In this document: piece after piece, positions 1 through 8,617 of the stretch
Layout: each line of letters opens with the position of its first letter
How positions within the stretch are numbered: position 1 is the first letter of the stretch
DNA from: Spirogloea muscicola
Lineage: Eukaryota; Streptophyta; Zygnematophyceae; Spirogloeales; Spirogloeaceae
DNA: 17,688 bases
Assembly: GCA_009602725.1 (NCBI GenBank)
Contig: WELB01000019.1
Location: forward strand, 932,023 to 949,710
Direction: 5' to 3'
Position numbers and translations under genes: made by a program
Notes under the pieces: generated by a model
The model's input: the letters and a program-made list of their open reading frames with translations, nothing else
Databases searched by the model: none
Told to the model about the DNA's origin: nothing

Positions 1-2
1 GG

Positions 3-3000
3 CGGCCTCGGGCGCCCCGCGCCGCGGCGCCGGCCGACGACGGCGGCGGCAACGCGGTGAGACGGCTCGTGGCGGCGCCACCTATCGCCGGCTCGTCCCG
101 GAGCTTCGCCTGGCATCGCTTCCCTTCGCACGTCGGCCGATCTGTCGACGCACATCGCCATTGATGGTTCACGGACGATGGAGGACTGATCAGCTTCTAT
201 GGCGGCAGGCCCCTGCTGAGGCTGGCCAGGAGAAGGAGGACCTGGCAGCGAAGGTGAGCTCCGGTGGTACTCACTCGGCTCGCCGGGCGTCCTCGGCGCG
301 TCGCTGTGCGGTGGCTCTGCTGGCAGCTGCACCGCAATTAGGAGCAAAGTTGTTAGCAGAAATCATCGGTGGTCGAGCATGTTGGCGCAGCTGGCTGCCG
401 CGGAGGCCGAGGCCAGCGCGCTGAGGCTGGAGCTCGCGGCCAGGCGCGCCGAGCGGCTGGGCGAGCTCCCCAAGGCCAAGGCCGCTAAGAGCGCAAAGCG
501 CATCGACGGCACGGGGTACCGGGAGACGATGAGCTTCGGGCCCAACAAGATGACTGGTGAGCTGTGCCCACCGAAGATCCACCGCTACGTCGTCCTCCTT
601 AGCAAGTCATAGCTGTTGCAGGGGACACAGGGAGCGCAGACGTGCACTGTAATACTCGCCCCCTATTGTCCCTTGTCTTCTTTCCAGCATACAAAGTTCA
701 AATTTGTTATGATATTGACGATCAAAGCTTGGTTTGCCCATGTCAGCCAGACATAGCCAGAGAGGCGAGCTCCATGCACAATTTGTTGGTCATTTAGCTT
801 ACATGACAATTTATAGACGACCAAAGAGGAGTTGTAGCTGCATGTGTTTTGCTCCTTACATCACAGCACTTCATAGTACCAGAATGATACATAATATACT
901 CTGATATCCAGATTTGCCAGGCTGCTCGGAGCCCCTGGTGTAGGCTTACGTAGGCTTGTAGCTAAATCTCATTTCACGAAGAAGCTGACTACAAACACAA
1001 GTACAGTGCTCACAAGTACAATGGCAGCTCACTACAGTCCATGCCATGTGCAGTGCAGGTAGGCCCGATCAGCAGGCCGACAAGTGGGGTCTGACGGAGA
1101 GCCGCATGTTCCTGGACAAGGGGGGGCTCTCGGAGCTCCTGGGCGGCCCGCCGCAGGAGGAGGGTGCCGAGGCCGTTGTACGTCGCCGGCTGCTCATTGG
1201 CCTTGGGCTCACGGCTGCGGCAGCCGTGCTCGCCTTCGTGAGTGAATGTGCACTCAGTTACTGGAAGATGCACTCCTTAGCTAAGTAGCACTGTAATATA
1301 AGTTGGCGACGGTTGATGCGGTGATGAGGAGTAACAAGCTTCACTTGCGTGTCAGTCAACGTCGATCTGGCGGCTGAGGCGTGCTAGCGTTTCGGCTCGC
1401 AGCTCAAGCTCCCGGCGCTGCTGACGCGGCCCTCGAAGCCGCTGTTCTTCTACCTGGTGCCTGTCGTCCAGCTCGAGGCCACCCTCAAGTCCCTCTTCTC
1501 CTCTGCAACAGGTTCCACGTCTTTGTCTTGACAGCCATTAGCTGCAGAACCCCTCAATATCTGACGATTGTAGCCTCGTGCAAGGGGGGAGTGCTCTGGC
1601 CTCCATCTGCATGTGTCCTGGCAAAGCATGACATACCTGCCTTTGGCGCTTTAACCATCTATGTGTGTGCCAGCATTAGCTAGTTGGGTTGACGCTATGC
1701 CGCCTTGTTTTTGACTCACCGAGCTTGTGGCAGATGCCAGTGCTGTCAGGTCGCGCTTACAGGCTGCCATTGGTGAACCTGGCTCCCTCAAAGAAAATTT
1801 ACTGAGGTTGTGCACGATCCTTACTTCACTCTCCATCCAGAGTAGAGCTTTTGTGCAGGATTGGAATGCAGGCTGCTATCATAGCTCGTCATCTCCTGTG
1901 GTCCTTAGCATGGCTGCTGATAGCATACAATGCTGTACTGCAATGCTGTACTGAATGAATTGGCCCTGCCTGACTCAGTGTTCGTCTCTATGAACAGTGC
2001 CTCTGCTCTCTTGGAGGGCAGTGATAGCGACAAGGCAACCAGTCTTAGTTTTGAGATTCTTGAGTATCTTGATCAGGTATACACTCGGTTACCTTGTTGC
2101 TGATTGCAACGAGCACTATAACACTTCAAGCTAATCCAGACGTAAAGCCCATTGCATAATGATGGCTTGCTTGCGAATACACTTGCAGGTATGATACTAT
2201 TCACAGTGATTCTTACCATGTTCAATTTGCACTATCATGTGGGTTCTCTATATGCCTTACTTGTTACAATCTGCTGATGTCTGTCCATGCCATCGCAGGC
2301 GGATTTCAGCAAATACTTCAGGAACCTTGGGGAGCCATCTGAGAAACAAAAGTGAGATCCAACAGCAAGTAGATATGTCTTTGAACGGATGTCCTTAATA
2401 TTCAGCCTGCTGTTGACCTGCTTGACCAGACTAGAAATCACATGTCGAGGTAAGACTGTCAGGTCAGGCTTTAGAAGAAGTGTCTGCGTCCACCGTCACA
2501 ATCATTGTCTTGCAATTTATCGATTCGTATAGCTTCTCCCAACCCTCACTTTCTACCTCCCTTAAGCTTCAGGTTGACCCATCTGCTTTTCTCTTCACAG
2601 GAAACAACTAACATTCATCACTGACAGCAAGGTCGAGGACCTGTTGTGTGATGCAGGTCTGAGTTTCTCAAATTCAGCACTTCCTCCATACAGGTATGTA
2701 TTACAAGGGCATGCCAAGGCCGCTATGTGATTCCTAGGTGATCAACTCGTTCTATTATTGGACACCTATGACCAATCACAGTGCACTCTGCATTCACGTT
2801 TCTGGAAAGTATCTACAAGCATTGTCTTTGTAGTGTAACTCCAGCACTTTTTGACTGTACAAGTGCAGATCTGTGCTTACTTCCAAAAACGATGGCGTCC
2901 AAGTCTGTGATCAAACCCACCTTGTTGCCCCACTGCAGGCAACACTGAGCAAACTTAAGGAGTTTCTCAAGCTCATCCCGTCAGAGGCCCTGGATGCCGC

Positions 3001-3025
3001 GAGGCTGCAGCTGCCGGCCAATTGA
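3..3025 (+). CDS. Probable plastid membrane protein of unknown function (5' end missing)
   Basis: Function not recognised. Phase-consistent exons: 3-56, 209-253, 391-556, 1059-1237, 1403-1511, 1734-about 1805 (or 1853), 1924-2076, 2299-2351, 2601-2693 and 2869-3025 (TGA at 3023). The visible N-terminus is Arg/Ala/Pro-rich like a transit peptide, and exons 2-3 encode an Ala/Glu/Arg helix that looks like a coiled coil. About 90 residues in, KWGLTESRMFLDKGG leads to one hydrophobic segment, RRRLLIGLGLTAAAAVLAF, spanning a membrane or marking a thylakoid-type signal. Next come SKPLFFYLVPVVQLE and a largely helical C-terminal half ending FLKLIPSEALDAARLQLPAN. This layout (helical bundle after one membrane segment) recalls small thylakoid-associated proteins, but no family is claimed. 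The join between 1805 and 1924 is unsettled: the most obvious donor gives the wrong phase, and a 13-base duplication lies at the start of the next exon. The start codon is outside the window. Confidence 0.7.
1928..1953 (+). repeat. 13-base tandem duplication at an exon start
   Basis: CAATGCTGTACTG occurs twice in a row (1928-1940 and 1941-1953), five bases into the seventh visible exon of the first gene. Thirteen is not a multiple of three, so gaining or losing a unit changes the frame. It may explain why the upstream splice phase is hard to reconcile. Confidence 0.85.
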
Positions 3026-3100
3026 GCCATCACACTCTTTCCTGCGAAGATTCTATGACCGTCTCTTGATCGGACTACCTCGAAAAAACTGCCAGCTTGC

Positions 3101-4070
3101 TCAAGGGGCCTTCTGAGACAAGCTCGTCTTGAAGTCGCCTTCAGAGTGGACGGTGCCAAAGCCATATGCAATGTTTCGCAGAGTGGCTTTGTGGTACTCA
3201 TCACTGAGCATTGCCGTTGCATCACCGGCAAAGAACACTCGGTAGCCCCGCACGGGTGCTGCTCTGGCTGACGTATCACAGCAGAGGTTGGTCATGACGC
3301 CACTGATGACAACCTCGTGAACTCCACGCTCCTGACCAATTTACCCCTGAATCCTCCATTATTGGATTGCTTACAAAATTTTAATTCTTAAGCAAGCCTT
3401 GGCACTGTAGCTGTACAATGGTCGTCTCTGAGAGTCAGCATGTCTTTGCAGACAAGCCAAGCCATTTTTGTTAAGTAGACAAAGCACCGAAAAGCTGTCA
3501 AGAAGGGTCAGGTGAACACTGGTCCCTCTTGCAATTTTGAAGTTGACATTGCTTACCAACTATCAAGATCGTTGCATTTTCAGCTAATATTACTTGCAAT
3601 TGCGAACAGTCTTAATGGGTGTACAGGCACATTGTCTAATGCTTGATTGAAGCTTTATGAAAGTGAAAGTCTACCGTAGATAGTCATAAGCAAAACGGAA
3701 TGAGCACAGCTCACCTGCAGGATGCGGTCGAGGTCGGTGCCATAGAAGGCGTCGGACGTGTCCTTCCGGACGATGGAGTCGCCCGGCAGTCTCGGCACCT
3801 CCGGCAGCAGCTTACCGTCAGGCGAGCCCTCGACGATGATCTGCGGCCACCACTCCCGCAGCATGTTCGAGCGACGGCCGCCATCTGACTCTGGGCTGTG
3901 CAGGTGCTGCGTGTGGACGACGAGCATGCCCACATGGCGTGCGGCGGCGACGTAACCCGCAAGTGGCTTCAGAACGGGCTCAGCAGATGCCCCGGAAGTG
4001 CTCCTGCATGTCGATGACCAGCAGCGCGGCCGAGGGCCGGGTCGACGGCCGCCCGGCGCTGGCCCGCCAT
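3101..4070 (-). CDS. Isochorismatase-family cysteine hydrolase, two exons, frame broken in exon 1
   Basis: Exon 2 is 3101-3331; exon 1 ends at its donor at 3715 (CAG before gtgagc). The join reads [17 protein letters not shown] in phase 0. The isochorismatase-like triad is present: Asp in [10 protein letters not shown], Lys in [14 protein letters not shown], and Cys in [16 protein letters not shown], with the usual following block [14 protein letters not shown]. The family hydrolyses isochorismate or amides such as nicotinamide; the substrate cannot be told. Exon 1 is not continuous: [12 protein letters not shown] is in one frame and [11 protein letters not shown] follows in another, as if one T (position 3985) were extra. 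Upstream, an ATG in a good context at 4070 ([17 protein letters not shown]) lies in a third frame, suggesting a second break near 4022-4032. The LVIDMQ frame has no ATG upstream, so the true start is open. A sequencing error or a recent pseudogene would both fit; everything else is intact. Confidence 0.8.
3332..3714 (-). other. Intron of the isochorismatase-like gene
   Basis: 383-base AT-rich intron between donor gtgagc (read on the minus strand at 3714) and acceptor gtcag (at 3332). No embedded gene or element recognised. Confidence 0.8.
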
Positions 4071-4259
4071 GGCTGCGCTGCTCGAGCTGGTCGCCCAGCT
4101 TGCGGCAGCCTCCGCCGGGGTGTCGCCAGGAATTGCACGGCGGCCGCCACTGCTGTGTCACTCTGAGCCGAGGAGCCTCGTCGCGTGGCAGTCGCCGCAG
4201 CTGCGGCGCTCGAGTTACGCGGGATAGTCACTGACTTGCTCCCTGCTGAAAAGAAGAAG

Positions 4260-4545
4260 AAATAGCTCGCTCACAGAGAGGGGCTCTCTTAATTGAAGTA
4301 CTGAGCTCTTCCAAGTAGAAACAGAGAGAAAGCGCGGCCCAATTGACTGGTTGCTGGAACAAGGTCTGAAGGACCCGGATGGCGCAGAAAGCAAGGTACC
4401 AAGTGCTAGAAGGCAGAGGCTGTAGATAGCCAGCCCAGACTGGATGGACGAGGTCAAAATGGGCCAAAGGCGCCTAAACCACACAGCTATGCAAGAGACT
4501 ACAGCGATGTGAACTTAGTAACCCCGAGTTAGCAGCAGCAAGTCG
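4260..4545 (-). mobile_element. Relic of mobile-element 3' end, minus orientation
   Basis: Reading the minus strand, CTGCTAACTCGGGGTTAC then TAA (stop at 4515-4517) encodes LLTRGY-stop, the same C-terminus as the relics at 6256 and 8443. The sequence downstream of the stop (GTAGTCTCTTGCATAGCTG, then a GCGCC...GGCCC stretch) matches 9108-9150 on the plus strand, so the two share a 3' untranslated region. No long open frame precedes the stop; only the end of the element survives. Borders are approximate. Confidence 0.6.
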
Positions 4546-4597
4546 GAGTAACTTGAAGCTGGAAAGAGGCACCCCGAGGAGACCCAAGAAGGGGCAA

Positions 4598-4780
4598 GGG
4601 CTGTGAACAGCCAGCCCGAAGCAAAGTGCCAAGGTGTGGAGGGGCCAACAAGCGCTTTCCCAAAGCTTTCCCGGGTAGGATGACCACTTTAGTGACCTCT
4701 AGTGACGAGCCGCAATTCAGAAAGACTAGCAGCCGGCAAGCAATCCCCTTGGCGAAAGCCAGAGAAGCTGTGCAAGGTGG
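4598..4780. repeat. Dispersed repeat copy, related to 9245-9535
   Basis: Starts with GGGCTGTGAACAGCCAGCCCG less its last base (GGCTGT and ACAGCC form an inverted repeat), then a CTTTCCCAAAG segment, then a stretch ending in a GGCGAAAGCCAGAG motif. The same order recurs at about 9245-9535 (GTGCTGTGGACAGCAAGCCC ... TTGACGAAAGCCAGAG) with many substitutions. No coding potential is visible. Probably another part of the mobile-element family or a non-autonomous derivative. Confidence 0.6.
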
Positions 4781-5249
4781 CCCCAGCTCGAGAAGGGTAG
4801 GAAGGGCGAGCTATAGGAATCGGAGAGTGTGTGGGGTCAGAGCTAAGATCTAGGGCGCACTCAGCGCTAACCCCTCCTCTCTTCTCGCGCTCGTTTGTAC
4901 CTCTGCCCTATGTTTTCTCCTGCTGCCTCTTACTTTGGCTGCGCTATCCTCCTGCTGCTAGTTTCCCCGACTTGTGTCTGTTGTTGGCAACTATTCGTGA
5001 GTGGTCTCTTGGTCTTTCGTCTTTCTCATCGACGCGTTCCAACCAGGGGCACCCATACCGACTGTGCCAGGTTGGGCGACACATCATGCGGAGAGGAAGA
5101 AGGAGAGGCACTAGAATGACCACCCCCGGGGCGACCACTTCTTCCCAAGCGCCATGGACATACATGGCGGCTAGGAACGAAATGGTCTTCCCTCCTCCAT
5201 CGCTTGGCACTGCATGTCGACGGCCGCCAACGTAGTCGGGCGGGTAGCT

Positions 5250-5435
5250 TAGATCATTCTAGCGTCCCGCAAGCCATCGCTGCATGGTATAGAACGCGGC
5301 TATCATTGAGTCTACAGCGCTCCCAGGCACTCGCAATACACCAGCGTGCTGGTCGTGCATTAGCCCAGGCTAATGGCTTCCATGGTGGTGGTTTGGCTCC
5401 TCAGTATAGCTTGTCAGATATGCATGTGTTCATTT
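5250..5435 (+). mobile_element. Relic of element C-terminal coding region, divergent copy
   Basis: The plus-strand frame encodes AWYRTRLSLSLQRSQALAIH, then QRAGRALAQ and finally YSLSDMHVFIS. This aligns with the C-terminal block of the relics at 6100-6256 (CLQRAQANALHQKAGRAL ... SVSDLYVLTRGY-stop) and 8443-8590. The expected LTRGY-stop end is lost here and the frame runs on into repeat sequence. It is a decayed piece, not a gene. Confidence 0.6.
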
Positions 5436-5465
5436 CATGCGCACCGCGCACCTTCCGCCCCTCTG

Positions 5466-5620
5466 TGGGCTGGCTTCTCACATCCCTTGCCCCATTGGAT
5501 CGCCACTTCTTTCACAGCCCTGCCCCACTTCTGAGCTAGCGCTTGTGGCCCCTTTGGTTTGGCCCCTTCGAAACTTGTCAATGCTTGTCGGGCTGGCTTA
5601 TCACAGCCCTTGCCCCCATC
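5466..5620. repeat. Two copies of the GGGCTGGCTT-TCACAGCCC motif
   Basis: TGGGCTGGCTTCTCACATCC at 5466 and CGGGCTGGCTTATCACAGCC at 5590 are two copies of the imperfect palindromic motif seen in opposite orientation at 4416 and 4598. Each is followed by a CTTGCCCC stretch. No gene is seen here. Confidence 0.6.
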
Positions 5621-5634
5621 ATTTTCTCACATGC

Positions 5635-6256
5635 TGAGATGCCCCACTGGACCAGAAGTGGTGGGCACTCACAACCTCCTTCACGATGCCCTGGCGGGCT
5701 TGATGCGCGACGCCGGCTACCGTGCTGTCGTGGAAGTCAACAATATCAGGCCTATCACTACGCCCAGGGACGTCGTCATCGCCGCTCACTTGACATTGTG
5801 GGCGTGCAACCTGGTGGAGGACCACGGGCCCCGGTCGACATTGTTATTGCGGAGGCATACAAAGGCCCAGCATCGACACACATCGCTGGGCATGCAGTAG
5901 GCGGTGCAGAACAAAGAAAACTGCAGCACTACTCCTATTACCCCCAATGCGATCAGCTCCTGCCTGCGGCAATTGACATCTTTGGCTGTCTGGGTCCTCG
6001 TTTCCACACTCTCCTTCAAAACATTGCCAATCTAGGCTACACTCGATGCAGATGTGTTTCCGGCTGAGATGGACTTGCCAGCTGCATATCTGTCGCTCTT
6101 GTGACGACGAGTTTCGGCCTGTTTGCAGCGTGCTCAGGCTAATGCCTTGCACCAGAAAGCTGGGCGAGCTCTAGTTGGTGGCAGAAGGGCCCCGTTTCAG
6201 GCATCTAGTGTTCATGCATCGGTTAGTGACCTTTATGTTTTGACCCGTGGTTATTG
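5635..6256 (+). pseudogene. Decayed C-terminal part of a mobile-element protein, nuclease-like domain
   Basis: The longest relic. One plus frame encodes GTHNLLHDALAGLMRDAGYR followed by AVVEVNN ... RDVVIAAHL. A second frame then takes over with APVDIVIAEAYKGPAS, a helix with EQRKLQHYSYY, and LLPAAIDIFGCLGPRFHTLL. A third gives RRVSACLQRAQANALHQ, KAGRALVGG and SVSDLYVLTRGY-stop (TGA at 6254-6256). This order (HD.L...AG, hydrophobic D-x-V/I, K..Y, P..I..FG..G, then an R..LQRAQA helix) is one I associate with C-terminal domains of retrotransposon polyproteins in algae and protists, perhaps of restriction-nuclease (PD-(D/E)XK) type; that identification is from memory. At least two frame shifts and one in-frame TGA (before RRVSACLQ) show it is dead. 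No reverse transcriptase part is present. Confidence 0.65.
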
Positions 6257-6410
6257 AGCGGGTCAATCTGCTGTAGGTTATGTAGATCTATAGATGTGCT
6301 TGCCTTTGTACTTGGCCATCTGGCCTACATTAATTTATACGCGGAATTTTGATACATTGGGAGAGCCACTTTCTCTCTCTTAACAGCCCTCGGCCCACTG
6401 CTGGTTAGCT
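6257..6410 (+). mobile_element. 3' tail of the element relic
   Basis: After the stop come TTGTACTTGGCCATCTGGCC, a CGGAATTTTG stretch and GGGAGAGCCACTTTCT. The first and last pieces recur at 8625-8760 in the same orientation. The region between the stop and GTGCTTGCCTTT also recurs on the minus strand at 8380-8442. This is shared 3' untranslated sequence of the element. Confidence 0.6.
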
Positions 6411-7216
6411 TTAGGCCCCCTGGCACCAGTTCGAGCTTACCCAGGGGCCCCCTGCAGAGCATGGGCCTAAGCGCAGTGTCCGGAGTCCTAGAGTTTGCTG
6501 GCTTAATTTAAAGGTCAAGTTCAAGGCCTCAGTCAGCAGCTTCCGCACACTATCGGCGGCTATCGTGCAGGTTTCATTATTTCGCAGCCAACCCACAATT
6601 GTAGGTGTACTTGAGAGGCATTTGGCGCTATCATACACGCGCTCAGGCTGAATAAGCTGCCTCAGCAGCTGGCTGGACTTGTGGGCTTGCGGACAAGGGC
6701 GCTTCCAAAGGCACTCAGTGATCCCAAAAAAATGACAGCACCTTGACATGGCAAGCCAGCAGCAGTGACTCAGCTGGCTACCTTCTGGCCCGCAGTTGTA
6801 TAAGTCTTTTTATGATAAGCATTGGTCAGGTACATATAATGAGTGCTGAAACAATTTGAAGAATATGGCAAAAGTTAAGAAGGATAGCAAGAAGTAGCTC
6901 ACAGGCATAACAAAGAGTGGCAAGATGTAACAAAAGTCATTTGCCCGCATTTGATGAAGACCTAGCTTTGCACAGCATGTTCTGCGCACCACGGCTCTCT
7001 GAGGCGTTGCTCACTGCTCGGTGGCGGGTTCCTGCGGTGGGGACTCGCTTTCTGCACCTCAACCATAGATAGCGCCTCTAGTCACGAATGTACAACAGTA
7101 TCAATGCAAATGTATATGTACCATGGTGCTACCTCGAGCAAGTGACGATTGGTCATCAGGAAGCAGCAAGGTCAGGTTTGATGACTGGAAGGACAAGACA
7201 GGACGCGAGCAGGTCC
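6411..7216. other. Unassigned spacer
   Basis: About 800 bases with no gene I can support. A 112-codon open frame on the minus strand (6411-6749) and a short plus frame ending ALPKALSDPKKMTAP-stop near 6745 overlap each other. Neither shows a recognised motif or a clear splice chain. The rest, 6750-7080, is AT-rich. Confidence 0.4.
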
Positions 7217-8000
7217 TCATGCACAGGCCTCACCGCCCGGGGCCAGGCCCGTGAAGGTCGTCTTGGTGGTTGTCTCAGTTGTTGTGCTGGCCACAGGCTT
7301 GCCGCTCTCGTCCGCTATCGTGCCCTGCTGCTGCGCCGTATGCGTCGCCGTCGCCACCGGCTGGCCGCTCGCGCTCGTCGTTGTCTGCCGGCACGGCGAC
7401 CGCAGCGCTCCATGATCGCGTCAGAGTGACCAACGAAATGGGAGGAATTGCTACCTTATTACCCTCTACTTATGCTATGATGTTATTAGGGAGTTATCAT
7501 CAATAGGATCTCCTTTCCTGACTGGATGTCACTCTAAACGCCACTCGCTATCGGCTGCTAAACGGCTCGTGCACGAGAGGCTAGCAAGCACACTAGTCCG
7601 CAGGTCATCGAACATGGCAGATCAGTGCGAGTTCCGGGGTCGTTTAGAAGTGAAGGCGCAGGCACACCAACCTGCGTGGTGGTGCGACCGTCCATGTGGT
7701 CGTCCAGCTTGTGCAGGAGGCCGCTGGCTTGCTTCACGTAGCTGCCGTACTCGGACTTCTGGACCGACTGGCGAGCCAGCACGACTAGAAAGCCGGTCAC
7801 AGATCGGCAAGGCGACTCGAGCCGCGGCCCTCCGACGGCGGCGAGGGCGGACTAGCGGCGTGCAATGAGGCCTCACCGCATTCGCCGCCGCCTTGTCGAC
7901 GAGGCCCACGGCCTGGTCGAGGTACTTGCCGTAGTTGCCGGCCGCCCCGCCTGCCGCCGGCGCGCCCGCCGCCGGCGCCGCGNAGCGGCGGCGGCGGCGG
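7217..8000 (-). CDS. Small YG-repeat protein, nodulin-related-like (5' end unresolved)
   Basis: Three phase-0 exons on the minus strand: 7877-about 8000, 7672-7767 (32 codons) and 7217-7384 (56 codons, TGA at 7217). The first visible exon is Ala/Gly/Pro-rich and ends NYGKYLDQAVGLVDKAAANA. The second encodes SEYGSYVKQASGLLHKLDDH. The third is a Thr/Ser/Gln-rich tail ending TTFTGLAPGGEACA. The two YG-x-Y-x2-QA-x-GL-x2-K blocks are internal repeats, each encoded by its own exon. Similar YGKY..QA blocks occur in plant nodulin-related proteins and in some stress-associated small proteins, so that is the nearest family; function unknown, probably soluble. No ATG lies in frame upstream of the Ala-rich stretch before a stop near 8083, and an N at 7983 sits inside a GGC run, so the start may be in missing sequence or another exon. 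Confidence 0.65.
7432..7538 (+). pseudogene. nad5: Nuclear copy of a mitochondrial nad5 fragment (NUMT)
   Basis: The plus strand reads NEMGGIATLLPSTYAMMLLG and then, after a one-base deletion at about 7489, LSSIGSPFLTGCHSK. This follows the conserved NADH dehydrogenase subunit 5 block (MGG-x-A-x-LLPFTYAMMLIGSL followed by a PFLTG-x-YSK segment) almost residue for residue over about 35 codons. The coding is AT-biased (TTA leucines), unlike the surrounding GC-rich exons, which suggests organelle origin. The fragment lies inside the 7385-7671 intron of the minus-strand small gene, in opposite orientation. The frame shift shows it is not expressed as protein. Confidence 0.8.
7983..7983. other. 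Ambiguous base N in a GGC-rich run
   Basis: A single N interrupts the GGC/GCC run at 7960-8007. It may mark an unresolved length, so the reading frame of the first exon of the small gene cannot be followed across it with certainty. Confidence 0.9.
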
Positions 8001-8028
8001 CGGCGGGTGGTTGCAACGGCAACAGCAC
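8001..8028. repeat. GGC trinucleotide run
   Basis: At least seven consecutive GGC units next to the N, in or just upstream of the first exon of the small minus-strand gene. In one minus frame it would add an Arg tract, in another an Ala tract. Confidence 0.7.
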
Positions 8029-8312
8029 TGTCGGCGGGCGGGCGGGTCGTCGGCTGCTGTTTTCTTCTCCGCTTCTTCCGCTACCCAGTTACCAGTTAGC
8101 TAATCAGTTGTATCTCTAGTTTCTTTTACCAGCAGCCGCATCCTCTTAGATGATCAGATCTGCAGGTTACTCTGACTTGCGTCTGCTTAGTCAGGGTTGC
8201 TAAGCTCCCATTCGCTTTACTCTCTTGCATATCTAAGCGCTTGTCTAGCCCTTTCCAACTTGTGTTCATTCTTCTTCTGGGCTGGCCAATCACAACCACT
8301 GCCCTATACTGA

Positions 8313-8356
8313 AGTGGAAGTGTGTATTGAAAGATACACACATACACACTTCCACT
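8313..8356. repeat. 15-base perfect inverted repeat with nested palindrome
   Basis: AGTGGAAGTGTGTAT (8313-8327) pairs exactly with ATACACACTTCCACT (8342-8356) around a 14-base loop. An inner palindrome, TGTGTAT and ATACACA around TGAAAG, offers an alternative fold. GTATTGAAAGAT also recurs at 8358 as a direct repeat. It lies just downstream of the minus-oriented element relic. Confidence 0.85.
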
Positions 8357-8379
8357 GTATTGAAAGATGGAGGGCCTAT

Positions 8380-8590
8380 GTGGCCAAGTAGAAAGGCAAG
8401 CACATTGACAGTTGTACATCACCTGCTGCTAAGCTGACCCGCTCAGTAACCACGAGTTAGCACATGGAGATTGCTACTGATGCCCGAATACCAGACAGCA
8501 ATTGACAAGCACTTCTGCCACCAGGCTCGACCTGCTCTCTGGTGCGAAGCATGAGCTTGAGCTCGCTGCAAACAGGCTGACACACGACGT
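8380..8590 (-). mobile_element. Element relic with intact C-terminal end, minus orientation
   Basis: The minus strand encodes LRRRVSACLQRAQAHASHQR, then AGRAWWQK and SSNLHVLTRGY-stop (TGA at 8443-8445), matching the relic that ends at 6256. Downstream, GAGCGGGTCA and TGTGCTTGCCTTTCTACTTGG match the 3' tail at 6257-6320. The frame upstream of about 8590 belongs to the antisense of another copy, so this piece is truncated at its 5' side. Confidence 0.65.
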
Positions 8591-8617
8591 CGCAAACTCG
8601 TCAAATAGGCTGCCGAC

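Noticed and set aside
2403-2449. Possible small exon between acceptor TTCAG and donor GTAAG
   Set aside because: Joining 2351 directly to 2601 keeps the frame and gives a natural sequence (EKQKKQLTFITDS), so the extra exon is not needed.
4215-4484. Minus-strand open frame of 89 codons
   Set aside because: Lies in the 3' untranslated part of a mobile-element relic, downstream of the LTRGY-stop end.
4831-5235. Plus-strand open frame of 134 codons with hydrophobic stretches
   Set aside because: Sits among decayed repeats, no motif, and its hydrophobicity comes from a CT-rich strand bias.
6421-6466. GGCCCCCTGG ... CCAGGGGCC inverted repeat
   Set aside because: Short, imperfect and in a GC-rich patch; not distinguishable from chance by eye.
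6411-6749. Minus-strand open frame of 112 codons
   Set aside because: Open length is modest, no recognised motif, no splice chain, and an overlapping plus-strand frame is equally plausible; not called as a gene.
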